In this document: positions 1 through 5,960 of the stretch, piece by piece
Layout of the letters: every line of letters starts with the position of its first letter
Position numbering within the stretch: position 1 is the first letter of the stretch
Assembly: GCA_007126855.1 (NCBI GenBank)
Contig: SLAK01000142.1
Coordinates: forward strand, 1-9,958
Reading direction: 5' to 3'
From: Dehalococcoidia bacterium
Lineage (GTDB): Bacteria; Chloroflexota; Dehalococcoidia; Tepidiformales; Tepidiformaceae
Length of the DNA: 9,958 bases
Notes under the pieces: model-generated
Seen by the model: the letters and a program-made list of their open reading frames with translations, nothing else
Database searches by the model: none
Told to the model about the DNA's origin: nothing
Translations under genes and position numbers: made by a program

Positions 1-1600
1 ATTCTGGAGCGCGCCCGGGCTCCACTTCCACGACGGCAGGGACGTCGCGGCCGGACGCATCGCCATCGCGGATAACGAAGGTCGATTTCGATGCGGGCGA
101 CGGGATTGGTTCCCGCACGCGCGGAGGGAGTGGGAGCAGTTCGCCGTCGCGAGTTGCCAGCGCGTACGCATTCCAGTAGTCGCTCTGCTGCTGTTCCCCG
201 GGCGGCAACTCGCGGTAGGGTACGCTCACGACCATGGCGGAGCTGTCTGCCAACCAGCGATTGCCGGCGGACAGCCCATGGCAGGTCGACGCACCCGGCA
301 CCCGAAAGACGGGCTCGCCCGTCACGGTGTCAACTGCCCGTATCATGGATGCCCGGTTCTCCAACCCGGCGGCTGCTTGCACCAACGGCTCCACGAAGGC
401 GACAACATCGCCGCGCGGCGACAGGTGAAACTCTCGTGTCCGCGCCGGCCCCTGCGCGATCAGCCCTCCGTCCCACCTGTAGTGTTGCCAGCCCTGTATC
501 GCTCCATCTGCATCGACGATCTCAGCGAAGACCGCCTCACCGTCCAGCGTGTTCGTGACCGGGAAAAGCGTGCTCCCGGTAGGTAGTGGCCCGAGGTCTA
601 TAACGGCGCTTGGAGCGGCATCCAGGATGCGCGGTTCCCGTCCGCCTATGAGCACCCGTTCGCCATCTGGCGCGAGCACCATTGGAGCCGCTTTCGTATC
701 CGCTTCGGCCTCGAATTCGGCGACGGTGGCGGGGATATCCGTGTCGGCCTCGAAATCCACGAGCACGAAACGATCCGGCGCGTCGGTCTGCGGAATACGG
801 TAGATCAGGCGGCCTGCAGCGGCGGCAAGCGGCGGCGGTGCCCACCTGTTCCCCTGTTCCCCTGAAGATACGGGCCGCGCATCTCCGTCCCAGGTGTATA
901 TCGCGCCTGTAGCACGGTCGATGAGCAGGTTCTCAGGCGACTCTCGGTCAGGATGCTTGAACACGAAACGGTTGTCGCTGGAGAGGCTGTAGTTCAGACC
1001 ACCACCGCGCCAACCTTCGAGCTCGCCGGTCTCCACGTCCAAGAAGTAGACGCCTGGGACTTCGGCCACGTCCTCCGGCCCGCCCCGAACGTACTCAAGC
1101 GCTCCCGGCGCCGGCACCAGCGCGAACTCGCCAGCGTCCCTGCCATTTCCCCCGTCCCCATCATCCGGCGTTGGCGTCGCATCGGTGTCGACTGCCGTCG
1201 GCGTCACGTCCGGCGCGGCCGCCTCGTCCGAATCACCGCTGCGGATCAGCACCACTGCCACCGCCGCCACGATCCCCGCCAGCAATACCGCCCCGGCAAT
1301 GCCACCGGCCCAGCGCAAGGGCACCCCAAAGCTTATCGCGCCCAGCGCGCGCCGCAGCCTGCGCGGCCACCCGTTGTACGCGCGCCAGTACTCCGCCGCC
1401 TCGTCGCGCGACTGCACATTCAGCTTCGACAGCACCTCCCGCACGTGCCACTTCGCGCCGTCGAGCGAAACACCCAGTTCCTCCGCGATCTCGCCGTTCG
1501 TACGGCGCTTTGCGAGCAGATCCAGCACCTGTTTCTGGCGTGGAGTCCAGTTGAACTCTTCGTCGAGCAGCTCGTGCAGCGGGGGCGATGGAGCGGTCAT
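1..1600 (-). CDS. Membrane-anchored LuxR-type HTH regulator with exported propeller-like domain (3' end cut by window edge)
   Basis: The reading frame is open from an ATG at 1600 to the left edge, giving 533 residues with no stop, so the C-terminus is missing. Residues 18-73 form a LuxR/GerE-type helix-turn-helix: TPRQKQVLDLLA, then TNGEIAEELGVS, then a recognition helix with AKWHVREVLSKLNVQSR. A basic stretch (WPRRLRR) precedes one hydrophobic helix at about 97-119, which places the HTH in the cytoplasm by the positive-inside rule. An acidic Pro/Thr/Gly linker (about 120-160) follows. Then comes a long beta-rich part with repeated turns such as LDVETGE, LAPDGERVLI, LSPRGDVVAF and AVDTVTGEP, resembling TolB/PD40 propeller blades. 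My inference is a one-component regulator that senses an extracellular signal and binds DNA at the membrane. No receiver or kinase partner is nearby. The HTH call is firm; the propeller and the signal are less certain. An SD-like GGGG lies just before the ATG. Confidence 0.85.
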   Translation of the reverse strand, partial: MTAPSPPLHELLDEEFNWTPRQKQVLDLLAKRRTNGEIAEELGVSLDGAKWHVREVLSKLNVQSRDEAAEYWRAYNGWPRRLRRALGAISFGVPLRWAGGIAGAVLLAGIVAAVAVVLIRSGDSDEAAAPDVTPTAVDTDATPTPDDGDGGNGRDAGEFALVPAPGALEYVRGGPEDVAEVPGVYFLDVETGELEGWRGGGLNYSLSSDNRFVFKHPDRESPENLLIDRATGAIYTWDGDARPVSSGEQGNRWAPPPLAAAAGRLIYRIPQTDAPDRFVLVDFEADTDIPATVAEFEAEADTKAAPMVLAPDGERVLIGGREPRILDAAPSAVIDLGPLPTGSTLFPVTNTLDGEAVFAEIVDADGAIQGWQHYRWDGGLIAQGPARTREFHLSPRGDVVAFVEPLVQAAAGLENRASMIRAVDTVTGEPVFRVPGASTCHGLSAGNRWLADSSAMVVSVPYRELPPGEQQQSDYWNAYALATRDGELLPLPPRVREPIPSPASKSTFVIRDGDASGRDVPAVVEVEPGRAPE

Positions 1601-1641
1601 GGCCCCACTCTACCTACAGTGAAGGCCGCTGAACCTACTCT

Positions 1642-1672
1642 ATGGTAAAGATGACGCGGCGTGGTAAAGCAA
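1642..1672 (-). promoter_or_regulatory. Putative promoter/operator of the HTH-TM regulator with tandem CTTTACCA repeats
   Basis: On the minus strand the octamer CTTTACCA occurs twice (1669-1662 and 1650-1643), 19 bp apart, upstream of the regulator start at 1600. TTGCTT (1672-1667) and TACCAT (1647-1642) could serve as -35 and -10 elements, but the spacer is 19 bp, so the match is weak. Direct repeats about two helical turns apart on the same face could be a binding site, for example for autoregulation. This is a pattern only. Confidence 0.3.
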
Positions 1673-1707
1673 GGTCAGCAGAACACGACGCCCGTGCCCT
1701 GGGAAGT

Positions 1708-1737
1708 TTGCCCGCCAAACCCCAACCTCTCTACTCT
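1708..1737 (+). promoter_or_regulatory. Putative promoter of the YggT gene
   Basis: TTGCCC at 1708-1713 and TACTCT at 1732-1737 are separated by 18 bp and would start transcription near 1744, about 45 nt before the YggT ATG. The gap 1601-1790 lies between divergent genes and must hold two promoters. No other gene or RNA is seen in it. Confidence 0.3.
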
Positions 1738-1790
1738 TAAGGAAGCACGCATTCGGTGAGGGTGACGCCATTCATCCCGACGTCGTCTCC

Positions 1791-2030
1791 ATGACGGTCA
1801 CGTTCATCCAGCTCATGCTCTGGACTATCATCGCGCGCGCGTTGATGAGCTTCTTTCCGGTCGACCAGGGGAGCACCATCTACCAGGTGCTGCACCGCCT
1901 CACCGAGCCGCTCATCGACCCCGTGCGCCGCGTCATGCCCTCGATGGGCATGATCGACATCAGCCCCCTCATCACCATCCTCATGCTCATCATCCTCATG
2001 CAGGTCGTCATCAACCTCGAGGCTACATAG
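1791..2030 (+). CDS. YggT family integral membrane protein
   Basis: The product has 79 residues, matching the single-repeat form of the YggT family (E. coli YggT has two repeats). Hydrophobic segments lie at about 3-23 and 55-77. Between them is the family signature: LTEPLIDPVRRVMP (about 37-50) followed by GMIDISPLI. YggT proteins are inner-membrane proteins linked to cell shape, division and osmotic tolerance; the biochemical role is unsettled. No convincing Shine-Dalgarno sequence precedes the ATG; GGTGAGGG at 1756-1763 is too distant. No better in-frame start was found upstream. It is the only plus-strand gene in the left half of the window and stands alone, whereas in many bacteria yggT lies beside sepF, proC or the PLP-homeostasis gene. 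Confidence 0.88.
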   Translation: MTVTFIQLMLWTIIARALMSFFPVDQGSTIYQVLHRLTEPLIDPVRRVMPSMGMIDISPLITILMLIILMQVVINLEAT

Positions 2031-2044
2031 AGGGATACTTGTAG

Positions 2045-2066
2045 CCGCGGCCGCCTCTGGCCGCGG
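2045..2066. terminator. GC-rich hairpin between convergent genes (terminator-like, no T-tract)
   Basis: CCGCGGCC (2045-2052), a 6-nt loop (GCCTCT) and GGCCGCGG (2059-2066) form a perfect 8-bp stem, 15 nt after the YggT stop and before the 3' end of the convergent gene. No run of T follows on either strand, so it is not a classical intrinsic terminator. It may stall polymerase or protect the 3' end of the transcripts. Confidence 0.4.
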
Positions 2067-2118
2067 GGTGTGTCGATACCAATCCTTGGCTGGTTCAGGC
2101 GAACGAAAAGCCCGCGGC

Positions 2119-2478
2119 CTAGTGCCCCGAGGCGTGCCCGTCGTGAGCCGGCGTTTCTCCGAAGCTTTCCTCGGTAGCATTCTCGTCCGCCGGCATGATG
2201 CTGATGGGGGCGACCCAGGTCGGGTCCTCCGGGAAGCCGCCCACACGCCGCTTCAGCAGGTACAAGATGCTCAGCGCCAGCGCACCGACGCCAATGCCTG
2301 CCAGCGTCCACAATGCGCGCGTCACCGTCCCGCTGCCGTTGTCGTCCTGTTGCTGCAGTGCCTGGGAAGCTTCCGTGCCGGCCCCCGCGTCCGTCATCGC
2401 AACGGCGGGGACCATCCCTGCGATCGCGAGCAGCATCGCTACGAGCGCAAGGGCGGTGACCAATCGAGCAGCAGTCAT
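2119..2478 (-). CDS. Small membrane protein of unknown function, signal peptide plus one TM helix, His-rich tail
   Basis: I do not recognise this family. With the ATG at 2478 the product has 119 residues. Residues 1-28 look like a cleavable signal peptide (basic MTAAR start, a Leu/Ala/Val core, then VPAVAM). An exported stretch rich in Gln, Asp and Gly follows (about 30-54). A second hydrophobic helix covers about 55-75 (LWTLAGIGVGALALSILYLL) and is followed by KRR, so the tail is probably cytoplasmic. The tail has PEDPTWVAPISIMPADENA and ends in a His-rich AHDGHASGH, a possible metal-binding tail by inference only. The frame stays open upstream to an ATG at 2658, but that start would overlap the end of threonine synthase, and the signal peptide argues for 2478. 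A promoter lies just upstream, so the gene is probably transcribed separately from the operon before it. Confidence 0.7.
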   Translation of the reverse strand: MTAARLVTALALVAMLLAIAGMVPAVAMTDAGAGTEASQALQQQDDNGSGTVTRALWTLAGIGVGALALSILYLLKRRVGGFPEDPTWVAPISIMPADENATEESFGETPAHDGHASGH

Positions 2479-2488
2479 AAGCAGTCTC

Positions 2489-2516
2489 AGTCTACGTTGA
2501 CCATTCACCCGGTCAA
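2489..2516 (-). promoter_or_regulatory. Promoter of the small membrane protein gene with overlapping inverted repeat
   Basis: On the minus strand TTGACC (2516-2511) and TAGACT (2494-2489) are separated by 16 bp, a good sigma70-type promoter. The predicted start near 2482 lies only about 4 nt before the ATG at 2478, so the message would be almost leaderless. TTGACC and GGTCAA (2497-2516 in all) form a perfect 6-bp inverted repeat with an 8-nt spacer, covering the -35 element and most of the -35/-10 spacer. That is the usual place for a repressor operator. Confidence 0.5.
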
Positions 2517-2549
2517 GAATTTGTGGCTTCGGCTGGACTCCCGCGCGGC

Positions 2550-2576
2550 ACAGGCCTGTCTCAAACTGCATGCAGT
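2550..2576. repeat. Two adjacent perfect palindromes
   Basis: ACAGGCCTGT (2550-2559) and ACTGCATGCAGT (2565-2576) are perfect palindromes with centres 16 bp apart. They lie just after the thrC stop and upstream of the small membrane protein promoter. Neither is followed by a T-tract, so they are more likely protein-binding sites, or weak 3' structures, than a terminator. Confidence 0.35.
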
Positions 2577-2587
2577 GATTCCCACTA

Positions 2588-3649
2588 TCAGTCCACAAGA
2601 TGCAGCGCCCGCTCGACGCTTTCGACAGTGGCCTCTGCCTTGCACACGCGCGGCGCATACTGACGTGATGCCGTCTCCGGGTCCTTCAGTCCATTGCCCG
2701 TCAGCACTGCCACGGCGCGTCCCCCGGGGGCGCGCCCTTCGCGCTGCTGCTTCATAAGCCCGGCGATCGATGCCGCGCTCGCCGGCTCGACGAACAACCC
2801 CTCGCGCCGCGCCAGCAGCTCGTAGGCCTCCAGGATCTCGTCGTCCGTCACCGCTTCGATCGCGCCGCCGCTTTCGTCGCGAGCCTGCGTGGCTTTCCGC
2901 CAGCTTGCCGGGTTGCCGATGCGGATGGCGGACGCCACCGTTTCCGGCTTCTCCACCGGCTTACCCAGCACGATCGGCGCCGCGCCCGCCGCCTGGAAGC
3001 CCAGCATGCGCGGGTGCAGGGTCGCGAGGCCACGTTCGGCGCACTCGACGAAGCCCTTCCAGTAGGCGGTGATGTTCCCGGCGTTGCCCACCGGGATGGC
3101 CAGCACGTCCGGTGCGTCGCCCAGGTCGTGCACGATCTCGAACGCGGCGGTCTTCTGCCCCGCGATGCGGTCCGGGTTCACCGAATTCACGAGCGCGATC
3201 GGGTGGCGCTCGGTCAATGCCCGCGCGGCCTGCAGTGCCTCGTCGAAGTTCCCGTCGATCTCGATGATCTGGCAGCCAAAGGCGATCGCCTGCGCCAGCT
3301 TGCCTGCGGCCACGCGCCCGCCTGGCACCAGCACGTAGCATTCGAGCCCCGCCTTTGCCGCATAGGCCGCCGCGCTCGCGCTCGTGTTCCCCGTGCTCGC
3401 GCACATGATCGCCTTCGCGCCAGCTTCCACGGCTCTTGCGACCGCCACCACCATGCCGCGGTCCTTGAACGAACCGGTCGGGTTGCAGCTTTCCAGCTTC
3501 AGCCACAGCTCGTCGACGCCGCAGAGCGGCGCCAGTGCCGTAGCCTGCACCAGCGGCGTTTCGCCTTCGCCCAGCGTGAGCCGCGGTGTGTTTGCCGTCA
3601 GCGGCAGGATCGAAGCCCAGCGGAACAGGACCCCGCGTGGTTCCGTCAT
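2588..3649 (-). CDS. thrC: Threonine synthase (PLP-dependent)
   Basis: The enzyme converts O-phospho-L-homoserine to L-threonine, the last step of threonine synthesis, in the cytoplasm. At 353 residues it matches the short bacterial class of the fold-type II PLP family. The PLP lysine is Lys62 in NPTGSFKDRGM. The substrate loop STGNTSA is at about 85-91, the phosphate-binding loop PVGNAGN at 187-193, EPASAAS at 288-294 and TGNGLKDP at 317-324. The ATG at 3649 is preceded by GGAGGA and overlaps the stop of the upstream coiled-coil gene (ATGA), so the two are translationally coupled. It is the last gene of a minus-strand operon that also carries homoserine dehydrogenase. Homoserine kinase, needed between the two enzymes, is not in this window. 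Confidence 0.95.
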   Translation of the reverse strand: MTEPRGVLFRWASILPLTANTPRLTLGEGETPLVQATALAPLCGVDELWLKLESCNPTGSFKDRGMVVAVARAVEAGAKAIMCASTGNTSASAAAYAAKAGLECYVLVPGGRVAAGKLAQAIAFGCQIIEIDGNFDEALQAARALTERHPIALVNSVNPDRIAGQKTAAFEIVHDLGDAPDVLAIPVGNAGNITAYWKGFVECAERGLATLHPRMLGFQAAGAAPIVLGKPVEKPETVASAIRIGNPASWRKATQARDESGGAIEAVTDDEILEAYELLARREGLFVEPASAASIAGLMKQQREGRAPGGRAVAVLTGNGLKDPETASRQYAPRVCKAEATVESVERALHLVD

Positions 3650-4656
3650 GGTTCCTCCGGCGGCCGGAACGCGTGGAACTTCATTTCCCGGAGCTCCTGC
3701 TCCAGCACCTCGATTTGCTTCCGGCGTTGCTTTTCCATCATCTGGTTGTACTTCGCGAACTCTTCACGCACGTGGTCGACGATCTCCGCGATCTCGCGCC
3801 GCATTCCCGAAACGCGTTCGCCCAGGCCCGAATGCCGGCCTTCTACCAGCGCCACCTGGCCACGGACCCGGTCGATTTCGTTGGCGGCCTGCTCTGCCAC
3901 TTCCTCTACCGTTGCGATACGATGCTCGATCCGGTTGTGCTGGTCTCGCCAGACGCCGATCTCTTGCAGCACCGTCTCCCGCAGTGTCTGCTCCTGCGAT
4001 ACCTCATCGATCAGCTCCTCGTTCCGCTTCACCATCTCCCCCACCACCTGGAGCCGCTCCAGCACCACCTGGATCCGTTCATCTTCGTAGCTCTGCCACT
4101 CCTGCCGCAACCGCTCCTCTGTGTCGCGGGTCACTTCCACGTGCCGGTCGAGGCGTAGCCCGAAGTGCTCCACCAGCGACTCCACCTCGCGCTGACGCTC
4201 GGTGATGGTCTGCATCGCCTGGCTCATTTGCGAAACCTGGTTCTGTGTCTGCGCCACGTCCGCGGCGACAAGCCCGAGCTGGTCCGACACCTGGTTCAAC
4301 TTCCGGATTATCTCGGCGAGTTCCTGGCGCTCGTATTCAACCTCGGCGTTGAGCACCCGCAGTGCATTGTCGGTCTCGGCGCGGCCGCTTTCAATGCGCT
4401 GCCGCATCTGCTCGGTGTCTTCCTCGATCGAACTGAGCTTGTCGGGCAGGCCTTTCAGCGGCGCAAGTGCGGGGTCCACTGCCCGCACCTTGCGGTCGTT
4501 CTCGTCCACCTCTTCCGCCAGGCCAAGCATCTGCCGCCGCAACTGGTCGATCTGGGCCGACGATTCGGTTTGCCTGTCCGCCAGCGCGCGGAACTGCTCC
4601 TCGACCCAGTCGACCAGGTCGTCGAAGCCTGCCCGCTCGCCATGTTCGGATGTCAC
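3646..4656 (-). CDS. Coiled-coil protein of unknown function, inside the threonine operon
   Basis: The product has 336 residues and I do not recognise a named family. Apart from a short Pro/Gly break at about 60-72 and a C-terminal end rich in Pro and Glu, nearly the whole chain is predicted alpha-helical coiled coil. It is dense in Glu, Gln, Arg and Leu in heptad-like order, for example EQMRQRIESGRAETDNALRV and VLEQELREMKF. There is no cysteine, signal peptide or TM helix, so it should be a cytoplasmic, elongated, probably oligomeric protein. The start is GTG at 4656, one base after the hom stop (TGA-C-GTG). GGAGGAG, embedded in the last hom codons, serves as its ribosome site. Its stop overlaps the thrC start. 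Coupling on both sides means it should be made in step with both threonine enzymes. SMC-like or tropomyosin-like matches in a search could be composition artefacts. Confidence 0.85.
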   Translation of the reverse strand: MTSEHGERAGFDDLVDWVEEQFRALADRQTESSAQIDQLRRQMLGLAEEVDENDRKVRAVDPALAPLKGLPDKLSSIEEDTEQMRQRIESGRAETDNALRVLNAEVEYERQELAEIIRKLNQVSDQLGLVAADVAQTQNQVSQMSQAMQTITERQREVESLVEHFGLRLDRHVEVTRDTEERLRQEWQSYEDERIQVVLERLQVVGEMVKRNEELIDEVSQEQTLRETVLQEIGVWRDQHNRIEHRIATVEEVAEQAANEIDRVRGQVALVEGRHSGLGERVSGMRREIAEIVDHVREEFAKYNQMMEKQRRKQIEVLEQELREMKFHAFRPPEEP

Positions 4657-4657
4657 G

Positions 4658-5959
4658 TCACTCCTCCACGGGGAGCGATTGCCGGATCTCGAAAACCACG
4701 TCCAGCTCGTGGATCGTCTTCAGCGCCGCTTCATATGCGCGCCGCACCGTCGGATGCGTCATGATCACCAGTTCCGCCGTGCGTTCGGTCAGGTCCGTCT
4801 CGCGCTGGGCGACAGCCGCGATGCTCACCTCGTGCTCTCCCAGCGCGTGTGCGATGCTCGCAAGCACCCCCGGCGCGTCCCGTACCAGCAGGCGCAGGTA
4901 GTAGCGGTCTTCGTGGTCGTTCAGGTCCACCAGCGGGATCGATTCCGCCGGCTGCCAGTACTTCCGCTCGGCGCTGCCAACGGCCACCGAATGGGCAAGG
5001 TCCAGCAAGTCGGCGATAACAGCGCTCGTCGTGGGGTCCGCGCCCGCGCCCGCGCCCTGAAACATCACCGTCCCTGTCAGGTCTCCTTCAATCTGGACCG
5101 CGTTGTACACGCCATCGACCTTCGCCAGCGGCGCGGTGTTCGGCACGAAGGCGGGTGTCACGCGCGCAACGATGCCGTGGTCGATCCGGCGCGCCGATGC
5201 GATGAGCTTGATCACATAGCCCAGCTCTTCCGCGTAGACGAAGTCCTTGGAATCGAGGCCGCTGATCCCGGCCCGGTAGATCTGTTCTGGCGTGACGCTC
5301 GTGCGGAAGCCGAGGGTCGCCATGATCGCAAGCTTATAGGCTGCGTCATAGCCCTCCACATCGTTTGTCGGGTCCGACTCGGCATAGCCAAGCATCTGCG
5401 CTTCGCTCAGCGCCTCCTGATAATCGGCGCCGTCCTGCGCCATGCGTGTCAGGATGTAGTTCGATGTCCCGTTGATGATGGCGACGATCGACTGGATATC
5501 GTTGGCCAGCAGGTCCCGCCGCAGCGGGGCAATCAGCGGAATGCCGCCGCCCACGCTGGCTTCGAACATGATGTCTAGCCCGCGCTGGTGCGCCGCCGAA
5601 AGCAACTCCGACCCGCGCTTGGCAATCAGTTCCTTGTTGGCAGTCACCACATGCTTGCCGTTGCGGATCGCCGTCTCGACGAAGGTCCCAGCCGGCTCTT
5701 CGCCGCCCATCACCTCCACCACGATGTCGATCTCCGGGTCGTTCAGCACGTCTTCCACCCGGTCGGTTAACACGCCTTCGGGCAGAGTCACCGAGCGCGG
5801 CTTCGTGAGGTCGCGGACGGCCGCTCGCCGTATGGTCAGCGGCGCCCCTACCTGGCCGGCGAAATAGTCGTGGCGCCGGAGCAATGCCGTGGCAACGCCG
5901 CTTCCGACTGTCCCAACGCCGATGAGGCCAACACCGATCGCATCCTTACTCGCGCCGAT
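4658..5959 (-). CDS. hom: Homoserine dehydrogenase with C-terminal ACT domain, probable AUC start
   Basis: The enzyme reduces aspartate semialdehyde to homoserine with NAD(P)H, at the branch point to threonine and methionine. With a start at 5959 the product has 433 residues, normal for the monofunctional family. The Rossmann loop GVGLIGVGTVGSGV is at about 9-22, ANKELIAK at about 107-114, EASVGGGIPLI at about 133-143, and GTSNYILT at 164-171. The family signature SDPTNDVEGYDAAYK ends in catalytic Lys209. An ACT domain at about 353-430 suggests feedback control, usually by threonine. The first ordinary start codon in frame is TTG at 5884, but it would delete the whole NAD-binding loop. An in-frame TGA lies at 5968-5966, and between it and the loop there is no ATG, GTG or TTG. 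ATC at 5959 follows GGGGGTGA by 6 nt and sits one base after the preceding stop. The function is firm; the start is inferred. Confidence 0.85.
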   Translation of the reverse strand: MGASKDAIGVGLIGVGTVGSGVATALLRRHDYFAGQVGAPLTIRRAAVRDLTKPRSVTLPEGVLTDRVEDVLNDPEIDIVVEVMGGEEPAGTFVETAIRNGKHVVTANKELIAKRGSELLSAAHQRGLDIMFEASVGGGIPLIAPLRRDLLANDIQSIVAIINGTSNYILTRMAQDGADYQEALSEAQMLGYAESDPTNDVEGYDAAYKLAIMATLGFRTSVTPEQIYRAGISGLDSKDFVYAEELGYVIKLIASARRIDHGIVARVTPAFVPNTAPLAKVDGVYNAVQIEGDLTGTVMFQGAGAGADPTTSAVIADLLDLAHSVAVGSAERKYWQPAESIPLVDLNDHEDRYYLRLLVRDAPGVLASIAHALGEHEVSIAAVAQRETDLTERTAELVIMTHPTVRRAYEAALKTIHELDVVFEIRQSLPVEE

Positions 5960-5960
5960 T

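Noticed and set aside
953..1648. Plus-strand frame of 231 codons in the left region
   Set aside because: It lies opposite the HTH-TM regulator, whose frame has clear HTH and TM signals; the product looks like a shadow (Arg/Pro/His-rich).
2479..2658. Upstream extension of the small membrane protein to 2658
   Set aside because: It overlaps the thrC 3' end and the promoter, and would bury the signal peptide.
4202..5578. Long plus-strand open frame opposite hom and the coiled-coil gene
   Set aside because: It is antisense to two clear genes, and its product is Arg/Ser/His-rich with no domain pattern; high GC makes such shadows common.
5884..5884. TTG at 5884 as the hom start
   Set aside because: It would remove the NAD-binding loop GVGLIGVGTVGSGV, which is encoded in the same frame directly upstream, and no ribosome site precedes it.
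5868..5943. ATG at 5943 (minus) as the hom start
   Set aside because: It is in another frame and runs MRSVLASSALG to a stop after about 26 codons. It would need a frameshift to reach hom.
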